This document shows positions 7,457 through 12,962 of a DNA stretch of 64,000 nucleotides, in pieces (within the stretch, counting starts at the first letter, position 1; every line of letters begins with the position of its first letter). Below the pieces are notes generated by a model, which saw nothing but the letters and a program-made list of their open reading frames with translations, was not told the DNA's origin and searched no databases. Where the stretch lies: IMG/VR virus record IMGVR_UViG_3300037189_021352, positions 1 to 64,000 of that record; one strand, written 5' to 3'. Source of the stretch: a virus. The translations under genes were made by a program, and so were the position numbers.

Positions 7457-8038
7457 TTATTTTAATTGAAGATATACTTCCCCATAAGCTTCTAACATTC
7501 CCATGAGATGTTGAAACCGTTGTTGAGTTAAATCAGACCAATCTTTTAAATCTTCCATAACTGCGTCTGCTTTATCTCTAATAAGATCTGCTGCATTGTC
7601 TTTTTCACAAACTTTTAAAGAATATTCATAGGGTTTTTCTTTAGCAGCAAAATGAACTGCTGTAAGCAAAGCAGCCCCTCCCTTAGCTTCAGCTTTCTTT
7701 TGAATATCAGCAGCTCCTTTTTTACGTTTAGTAATAAATTCTTTTGGTTCTAATGGTTGCTTGGCTTTTAGTTTGATAGCTTCTGTAAGCACCTCTAGAC
7801 TTTCTTTTAAAGCTTTTAATTGGCCTCCTCTTCTTAAGGCTCCTCTATAATTTGAAGCTTGCAATTTAGCTTGAGGAGAATTATGATGTTTTGAAACCCA
7901 TTGACTTAATTTTTGTAATTTAGAAGAAGTAGAGAGTCCTTTAAGACTTAATCTAAATTTTTGCCAGCTATCTGAAGAGACTACTTTATCTATTTGTTGA
8001 TGAGTGGCTTCAGAAAAAAGAGTTTCAAAATCTTTCAT
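7457..8038 (-). CDS. Hypothetical late protein with capsid-targeting-like N-terminus
   Basis: This 193-residue, mostly helical, Lys/Ala-rich protein has no recognised domain. The N-terminus MKDFETLFSEA resembles the leader of T4 internal proteins (MKTYQEFIAEA) and those of other proteins in this window. A basic stretch (TKRKKGAADIQKKAEAKGG) lies near the middle. Its stop codon lies 2 bp from the convergent tmRNA 3' end. A GATAAGTA late-type octamer lies 7 nt upstream of the start. I infer a virion-internal DNA-associated protein, without direct proof. Confidence 0.6.
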   Translation of the reverse strand: MKDFETLFSEATHQQIDKVVSSDSWQKFRLSLKGLSTSSKLQKLSQWVSKHHNSPQAKLQASNYRGALRRGGQLKALKESLEVLTEAIKLKAKQPLEPKEFITKRKKGAADIQKKAEAKGGAALLTAVHFAAKEKPYEYSLKVCEKDNAADLIRDKADAVMEDLKDWSDLTQQRFQHLMGMLEAYGEVYLQLK

Positions 8039-8045
8039 ATTACTT

Positions 8046-8053
8046 TACTTATC
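8046..8053 (-). promoter_or_regulatory. Late-type promoter GATAAGTA (minus strand)
   Basis: The octamer ends 7 nt before the ATG at 8038. Together with the plus-strand TATAAATA at 8063 it forms a back-to-back divergent promoter pair in a 38-bp gap. Confidence 0.55.
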
Positions 8054-8062
8054 GTTAATAAT

Positions 8063-8070
8063 TATAAATA
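8063..8070 (+). promoter_or_regulatory. Late promoter TATAAATA
   Basis: This perfect T4 late octamer ends 6 nt before the ATG at 8077. Confidence 0.75.
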
Positions 8071-8076
8071 TACTAT

Positions 8077-9711
8077 ATGCCGTTCAACGACCATTTCTGG
8101 AAACAAGTATCTAAAAAAGCTGCAGAAAAAAAACTTAATAAAGATAAACCAAAAAAACCGGTTCTTTCTTTAGAGAAATTATATTCTATAGTTCAGGAAA
8201 ATAATTATGCTTTATTTGCTCAGGACATTACACCGGACAGTCAATCTCCTTCTTCTCCTTCCAGTAATGCAACACCTATAGGAGTTGTTTCTAAAGAATT
8301 TTTAAATAAAGTAAAAAAGGGAGTTAAATTACAAAGTTCTTCTATTAATGCTGGTTACGGTGAAGAAAGTTTTGATTTATTAACCGCAATTGTTAGGGAA
8401 AAGTGTAAAATATCAGCTGCGTATACTAAACTTATGGTTACAGTTTTAACCAATGCAATAGAAAATTCAAATTATGAGCATGGTGTAGACCTATTAAAGT
8501 ATGTGTGGGACAAATATATTTCCGGACAATCTCTTATAAATGCTTTAAGACCAGGAAAATACAATGTGTTAAACGAGGTTACTTCCCAAATTCCATCAAA
8601 TCTGCAATCCACAGATCTAGAAGATTTTTTAAAAATAATATATCTTGATACCACTAAATTTGCCGCAACTAATGTTGGTATAGGAGAATTTTTTTATTCT
8701 ATATTTTCTCAAGCCGTAGTAGGAGCAGATGATAATGCAAAAGATGTTACAAAATCTGGCGATCTAAAAGTTGGAGACGTTGATATAGAGGTTAAAGGAG
8801 GAGATGCTCGTTATGATGGTTCAGATTTTATTTTTGACTCGGCAAAAACTATTACAAATTTATTACCACAATTTAAGGTTAAACAGAGTTTAAACATACA
8901 AAAAGAACGATTCAAAAAAGATTTGCTCAAGATTTTACAATCTTTAGCGTCTGTTAATTTTCAAACAAAAAAACAATTAACAGATTTTGTAAATTACACC
9001 AATGCTAAATTAGGTGAAAAATCTTTTTCCCACGGAGATACCAGCAGCAAGTTTATTACTTTGGTAAAAGATATTAACAATTTTATAGAGCTTAGTGAAA
9101 AAAATGGCAAAGAACCTACATTAGCCAGTAAATGCACATCAGACTATAAATTGCCGGTAGGTACAAGAGTTAAAACTTCTCTTTTTGAAGTAATAAAAAA
9201 GACATTAGATGTTTCCAATAATCCCGAAAAATTAGAAAAAATTCCTAAAGGCACTAATCCTCTTAATACTTTAGACAGTGCTTTTGATATTATTAGAAAT
9301 TCCGAAATGGTTATTAGCACTCAAGATTTGTTAACTATTGTATGCAGTACTAACAATTATAGTCCAGAAGTTTTAAACAAATTGGGCTATGACATAAAGG
9401 CAGATTTGGGTTCTATATTAGGAAATGATCCACAACATATACTATCATTGTCATCTTCTTTTTGGAGAAAGATGATAGGAGCTATGCATGTTGTAAGTTA
9501 TATGTATTTCCGCAGAGCAAAGAAAGAAGATCAATTATTGTTAGTGGGTAAAAATAAAGGAAACGTGTTGTTGATTCCAGTGCCACTAAATTTAGAAGCA
9601 GGAATGTCTCTTACCAACACTCCAAATGTTCAGGTTGAATTAAATTTAGATAATCCAGACACTGGAAAAATGGTCAGGTCTCGTTCTGTTCAAGTTTTTC
9701 TATATGATTAA
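8077..9711 (+). CDS. Hypothetical protein with PD-(D/E)XK-like motif, 544 aa
   Basis: After a Lys-rich N-terminus and a Ser/Pro linker (~residues 55-70) the protein is largely helical. At residues 228-242 the sequence GDLKVGDVDIEVKGG fits the D-(E)xK core of the PD-(D/E)XK nuclease fold (candidate D236, E238, K240), followed by an Arg. The C-terminal ~100 residues include YMYFRRAKKEDQLLLVGKNKG. It has a perfect late promoter, so it is probably made with structural proteins. Nuclease activity is only suggested by the motif; a structural protein keeping a nuclease-like fold is equally possible. Confidence 0.55.
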   Translation: MPFNDHFWKQVSKKAAEKKLNKDKPKKPVLSLEKLYSIVQENNYALFAQDITPDSQSPSSPSSNATPIGVVSKEFLNKVKKGVKLQSSSINAGYGEESFDLLTAIVREKCKISAAYTKLMVTVLTNAIENSNYEHGVDLLKYVWDKYISGQSLINALRPGKYNVLNEVTSQIPSNLQSTDLEDFLKIIYLDTTKFAATNVGIGEFFYSIFSQAVVGADDNAKDVTKSGDLKVGDVDIEVKGGDARYDGSDFIFDSAKTITNLLPQFKVKQSLNIQKERFKKDLLKILQSLASVNFQTKKQLTDFVNYTNAKLGEKSFSHGDTSSKFITLVKDINNFIELSEKNGKEPTLASKCTSDYKLPVGTRVKTSLFEVIKKTLDVSNNPEKLEKIPKGTNPLNTLDSAFDIIRNSEMVISTQDLLTIVCSTNNYSPEVLNKLGYDIKADLGSILGNDPQHILSLSSSFWRKMIGAMHVVSYMYFRRAKKEDQLLLVGKNKGNVLLIPVPLNLEAGMSLTNTPNVQVELNLDNPDTGKMVRSRSVQVFLYD

Positions 9712-9747
9712 GGTTGATCAAAATTTAATTTTGAATTAAAATGTGTC

Positions 9748-10269
9748 ATGGCTTATATTGCAATGACTAATTATCAGGGTCAGGTTTTTAAAGACATGAC
9801 CATCTCAGCGCCTCCAGGAGCTCTTGTATTTGATCATGAAACCCAAGCAAGCATTTTTCTTAAAGAAAAAACAATCTTCCGAACTACCGGCAATAATCGC
9901 TTGGGCATTGGGAGGTATCGTATTAACATGTTTAATATTGTTACAGGACAAAAAGTCTACTGTAACAACTACATGATGGATGATAATGAAAAGCTTGGTC
10001 ATGCAGTCTGGACCTTGGAGGAAGAACCATATACCCCGGAAATGATTTATGAAAAATATGGTTGGAAAGTGGGTCCGGATCATCGCCGAATAAAGAAATA
10101 CAAATTAACTGGCCGCAAGCGAACCCAGAAGTTTGCTAAAGAACTGCGAGATCTCGGAAGACATAAAGATGCTGTTCGTATTGTTAAAGAGATGGAAGCT
10201 GTGGTTGCTTCAGGTAAACGTTATATTATTCATCGAAAAGATCTTGATCTTCCCCCAATTTCTGAATAG
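9748..10269 (+). CDS. Hypothetical protein, 173 aa
   Basis: This soluble protein has a beta-rich first half (GALVFDHETQASIFLKEK, GIGRYRINMFN) and a basic helical second half (HRRIKKYKLTGRKRTQKF). No family was recognised. The 36-bp upstream gap shows no late octamer. The base composition is less AT-rich than that of its neighbours (codons such as CGC and CTG occur), which may indicate a different origin. Confidence 0.6.
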   Translation: MAYIAMTNYQGQVFKDMTISAPPGALVFDHETQASIFLKEKTIFRTTGNNRLGIGRYRINMFNIVTGQKVYCNNYMMDDNEKLGHAVWTLEEEPYTPEMIYEKYGWKVGPDHRRIKKYKLTGRKRTQKFAKELRDLGRHKDAVRIVKEMEAVVASGKRYIIHRKDLDLPPISE

Positions 10270-10280
10270 TATATTTCTAT

Positions 10281-10538
10281 ATGAATTGCTTATCTTGTGA
10301 ATCTGTAATTGAATGGGAACGTCTAGAAGCTCTTCCTGATACTCTGGTATGTAGTTGCTGTGCTCGTAAAGGAGTCGGGCAAAAATCTAAACCAAGAGGA
10401 GTAATGGTCTATACAGAAAAAACAAATGGATTTATAGAAATACATACAAGTGATTCTTGGGAAAGAAATAAAAAATACTATATAGCACATGGTGCTCGTA
10501 GTGCTGTTAAAAATTTTTCTAAGAATGTTTGTGCTTAA
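10281..10538 (+). CDS. DksA/TraR-type C4 zinc-finger protein, 85 aa
   Basis: The N-terminus holds CLSC at residues 3-6 and CSCC at 24-27, with the intervening RLEALPDTLVC matching the conserved DksA/TraR finger signature. The usual N-terminal coiled coil with its acidic tip is absent; instead a ~55-residue C-terminal region of unknown fold follows the finger. DksA-family proteins bind in the secondary channel of RNA polymerase; with no coiled coil that activity is doubtful here, so another zinc-dependent role is possible. The gene lies 11 bp after the preceding one. Its 3' end overlaps a small antisense ORF. Confidence 0.72.
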   Translation: MNCLSCESVIEWERLEALPDTLVCSCCARKGVGQKSKPRGVMVYTEKTNGFIEIHTSDSWERNKKYYIAHGARSAVKNFSKNVCA

Positions 10539-10662
10539 TTATATTAAATATTTTAAGCCACTTTCTCACTAAATTTTTAGTCACTTTATAGTGTTCTTGC
10601 AACCTTTTTAAACTTAAATTTTTATTTAAATATAAATTTTCCAATTCTTCTCTCGGCGGCAT
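10519..10662 (-). CDS. Small helix-turn-helix ORF, 47 aa (possible homing-endonuclease remnant)
   Basis: On the minus strand, ATG at 10662 opens a 47-codon frame ending TAG at 10519-10521. The peptide begins MPPREELENLY and contains LSLKRLQEHYKVTKNLVRKW, the classic layout of a homeodomain-like helix-turn-helix as found at the C-terminus of phage HNH/GIY-type homing endonucleases. The frame continues open upstream for 16 codons without an ATG, so it may be the tail end of a decayed endonuclease gene. It overlaps the zinc-finger gene by 20 bp. Confidence 0.45.
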   Translation of the reverse strand: MPPREELENLYLNKNLSLKRLQEHYKVTKNLVRKWLKIFNIIKHKHS

Positions 10663-10696
10663 TTGTTTTGTTTTACCAATAACTTGACCTTCTCGA

Positions 10697-10723
10697 CATT
10701 CTAACCTAAATTAAGTTAGAATG
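10697..10723. promoter_or_regulatory. 9-bp inverted repeat
   Basis: CATTCTAAC and GTTAGAATG form a perfect 9-bp stem with a 9-nt AT-rich spacer, 38 bp upstream of the lysis-cassette start. There is no T-run on either side, so an operator or mRNA structure is more likely than a terminator. Confidence 0.5.
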
Positions 10724-10748
10724 CCGGATTGGGTTAGAGTCCTTTTCG

Positions 10749-10756
10749 TATAAATA
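10749..10756 (+). promoter_or_regulatory. Late promoter TATAAATA of the lysis cassette
   Basis: The perfect octamer ends 5 nt before the ATG at 10762. Confidence 0.78.
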
Positions 10757-10761
10757 GATAT

Positions 10762-11334
10762 ATGAAGAGGATTTTTTTATTATTCTTTTTTCTTTTGTTG
10801 TCTTGTGCTCCAACAAGATATATACCAAAGGATTCTGAACCATTGTCTCAAGCTGTATATGCCACTAGCGAGTCTATCGAAAAGGGTAGAATAGATTTAG
10901 CAGATCAATATGCAAAAAATGCTAAATTATTAGTAGATCCGCCCAAAAATCCATTTACAGTTAAAGCTATAATTTCTAAAGCAAAGGATAAAGATGTTGG
11001 AAAAGCTGTAGTGGTTGTTCCTTCTTATCTCACCGGAATGGATGTTATAGTAGTCGGTTCAGAACAATATAAAAAACTTTTAGAAATAAAAGAAAATAAT
11101 GCCCAGTTACAAATTGAATATAAAAATTTACAAAAAGAAAAAGAAGAAGTTTACAAAGCCTTGAGAGATCAAAACGAAGCAAAATCTCAATTGTTAAGAG
11201 ATTATGACAAAGTGGTATTAGACCTTAAAGATAAACAACTTGCTTTGTTAAAACGTAATGTAATTATAGGTGTAATGGGCCTGACTATAGGTCTTTATGT
11301 ATTTTTAAAAGTAAAAAAAATAATACCTTTTTAA
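10762..11334 (+). CDS. Lipoprotein with C-terminal membrane anchor, candidate unimolecular spanin
   Basis: Residues 1-15 are a lipoprotein signal peptide (MKRIFLLFFFLLLSC; lipobox LLSC, Cys15). The middle ends in a charged coiled coil (~residues 105-165, KENNAQLQIEYKNLQKEKEE). Residues ~168-184 form one transmembrane helix followed by a short basic tail. An outer-membrane lipid anchor plus an inner-membrane C-terminal helix in one polypeptide is the architecture of u-spanins (as in phage T1), which fuse the two membranes in the last step of lysis of Gram-negative hosts. It starts a cassette with a holin candidate and an endolysin and has its own late promoter. At 190 residues it is longer than T1 gp11. 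Confidence 0.7.
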   Translation: MKRIFLLFFFLLLSCAPTRYIPKDSEPLSQAVYATSESIEKGRIDLADQYAKNAKLLVDPPKNPFTVKAIISKAKDKDVGKAVVVVPSYLTGMDVIVVGSEQYKKLLEIKENNAQLQIEYKNLQKEKEEVYKALRDQNEAKSQLLRDYDKVVLDLKDKQLALLKRNVIIGVMGLTIGLYVFLKVKKIIPF

Positions 11335-11336
11335 TT

Positions 11337-11459
11337 ATGAATTATATTATAGATAAAATTATAAGTATATTGGATTATATAATAACCATAGATGAGAGAC
11401 ATCCTCGTTTAATATATTTTATATTAGGATTTTTAATAGCATATTTTGCATCAAAATAA
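11337..11459 (+). CDS. Small membrane protein, 40 aa, in the lysis cassette
   Basis: The ATG is 3 nt after the preceding stop. The peptide starts MNYIIDKIISILDYII and has a hydrophobic C-terminal helix (LIYFILGFLIAYF, residues ~25-37) before a final Ala-Ser-Lys. A single-span membrane peptide between spanin and holin candidates suggests a holin accessory or antiholin, which is inference from position. The next gene starts 2 nt after its stop. Confidence 0.55.
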   Translation: MNYIIDKIISILDYIITIDERHPRLIYFILGFLIAYFASK

Positions 11460-11460
11460 A

Positions 11461-11826
11461 ATGGAAAAAAGACATATTCATTCCAAAGAAGGATTTCTAA
11501 AAGGCAACCGCCAGCGCTGGTTAGTTATATTTTTAATATGCATGTTTCTAATTTTAGGATTAGATGCAACGGGTAAAGTTGAAAAAGTGGATAGTTATTT
11601 AACATTTTTGACCTTTTTAAGCGGTTCTTTTATTTTAGGATATTCTGGAACTGAAACAATGAAATTGTTTTCTGTATCTTCATCGACTCAGAATGTTAAT
11701 AATGTTAGTTCTAGTGTCAATACTAACAATAATAATAGTGTAAGTGAAAGTAATAATACAAATACCAATATTAATATTAATGAAACATTAACACATAATG
11801 CTAAGGAAGATGATTATAAGGTATGA
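11461..11826 (+). CDS. Holin candidate with two membrane helices
   Basis: I choose ATG 11461 (MEKRHIHSKEG) because an ATG at 11446 would overlap the upstream small gene. The 121-residue protein has a basic N-terminus, two predicted transmembrane segments (WLVIFLICMFLILGL at ~20-34 and SYLTFLTFLSGSFILGY at ~45-61) and an Asn/Ser-rich hydrophilic tail with acidic end. This fits a holin-like topology. It overlaps the endolysin start by 4 bp (ATGA), the usual coupling in lysis cassettes. Confidence 0.6.
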   Translation: MEKRHIHSKEGFLKGNRQRWLVIFLICMFLILGLDATGKVEKVDSYLTFLTFLSGSFILGYSGTETMKLFSVSSSTQNVNNVSSSVNTNNNNSVSESNNTNTNININETLTHNAKEDDYKV

Positions 11827-12434
11827 AACAACCATCAGAAAATGCTTTAAAACTTTTATTTGAATATGAAGTTGGAGGGGGTCAAGCTTATTATGAAAAA
11901 AAACTTTCCAAATTTACTTGGCCGGGCGGAGCCAGTGGACCTACTATAGGGATTGGAATAGATACAGCATATTACAATGCTCAAGAGATAGCTGAAATAT
12001 TTAAATTTTTACCAGAGGATCAAATACACTTAATTCAAGGAGCTTCAGGTCGTACCGGACAAAGGGGAAAGGAATATGCAGCTAAATTAAGAGAAGCTGG
12101 AATAGTAGTTACTTGGAGTCATGCTGTTGAAATTTTTGATGAATTAACTTGGACAAAATTTTCAAAAGCAGCTGAAAGGGCTTTTCCGGGTCTTGCAGAA
12201 TTGTGTGAAGATGCTTATGGAGCTATTGTGTCATTGGTTTTTAATAGAGGAACTTCTATGTCCGGTGATTCAAGAAGAGAGATGAGAAATATAAGAGCTC
12301 TGGTAGGAGATCAAGAATATAAAAAGATAGCTAATGAATTTAGATCCATGAAAAGGATATGGGAAGGTAAAGGGTTGGATGGTTTGTTAAAAAGAAGAGA
12401 CGCAGAGGCAGATTTAGTAGAAAGTTGTGCTTAA
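11823..12434 (+). CDS. Endolysin, pesticin/T4-lysozyme-like muramidase
   Basis: The 203-residue enzyme starts with NALKLLFEYEVGG (candidate catalytic Glu15), then GPTIGIGID in place of the GIGH/TIG region of GH24 lysozymes, and ends with AIVSLVFNRG and a late RRDAEADL helix. This matches the pesticin-type lysozyme group used as endolysin by several large phages. It cleaves the glycan strands of peptidoglycan. No signal peptide is present, so export would depend on the holin encoded immediately upstream. Confidence 0.82.
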   Translation: MKQPSENALKLLFEYEVGGGQAYYEKKLSKFTWPGGASGPTIGIGIDTAYYNAQEIAEIFKFLPEDQIHLIQGASGRTGQRGKEYAAKLREAGIVVTWSHAVEIFDELTWTKFSKAAERAFPGLAELCEDAYGAIVSLVFNRGTSMSGDSRREMRNIRALVGDQEYKKIANEFRSMKRIWEGKGLDGLLKRRDAEADLVESCA

Positions 12435-12644
12435 ATGTTTGCCGGTGTGCACAGAGAAAGAGATCCCAATTTAATAAAATTGGAACAGAACGTTTTTAAT
12501 CAATTGAAAGAAATTGGATTGGAGAATGATAAGGCGGTGGGTTATATAGAAACCAAAAAAATATCCACGAGTTCTTTACCATCAGCTTTATCTTTTGAGG
12601 ACTCTATTAAAGAGTTGCTAGAAATGCAAAAGAATTTAAAATAA
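12435..12644 (+). CDS. Hypothetical protein, 69 aa
   Basis: ATG follows the endolysin stop without a gap (TAA-ATG). The protein is soluble and mainly helical (LEQNVFNQLKEIGLEND), with no recognised motif. It belongs to the lysis operon by position. Function unknown. Confidence 0.55.
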   Translation: MFAGVHRERDPNLIKLEQNVFNQLKEIGLENDKAVGYIETKKISTSSLPSALSFEDSIKELLEMQKNLK

Positions 12645-12647
12645 GAC

Positions 12648-12962
12648 ATGGATGAAGTCTTTATCATCAATGAATCTTTAAAGGATCAATTGGTTCAAAA
12701 TTTTGGTATCACTTATGCAAAAACCATTTTTCATAAAAACGGAAGTGTATATTTAAGTGATCCTTTTTATGAAACAGAAGCAAGATGGCCAGATTATCAA
12801 GCTTTTAAAAATTTAAAATGGGAAGAAGCAGAAGACTTGGGTGAAGTTTTATATAAAACCAAAAATGAAATAGAAAAAGCTGGTGGACAAATGACTCAAC
12901 CCATATTTGAAATTTTAAATAATAAACCACAACTTGTGTGGGCTGTGTTTTTAAAGAGTTGA
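12648..12962 (+). CDS. Hypothetical protein, 104 aa
   Basis: The protein is soluble, with an aromatic-rich centre (YETEARWPDYQAFKNLKWEEAED) and a C-terminal strand LVWAVFLKS. It starts 3 bp after the preceding gene and its last 12 bp overlap the end of the convergent 880-residue gene. No family was recognised. Confidence 0.55.
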   Translation: MDEVFIINESLKDQLVQNFGITYAKTIFHKNGSVYLSDPFYETEARWPDYQAFKNLKWEEAEDLGEVLYKTKNEIEKAGGQMTQPIFEILNNKPQLVWAVFLKS

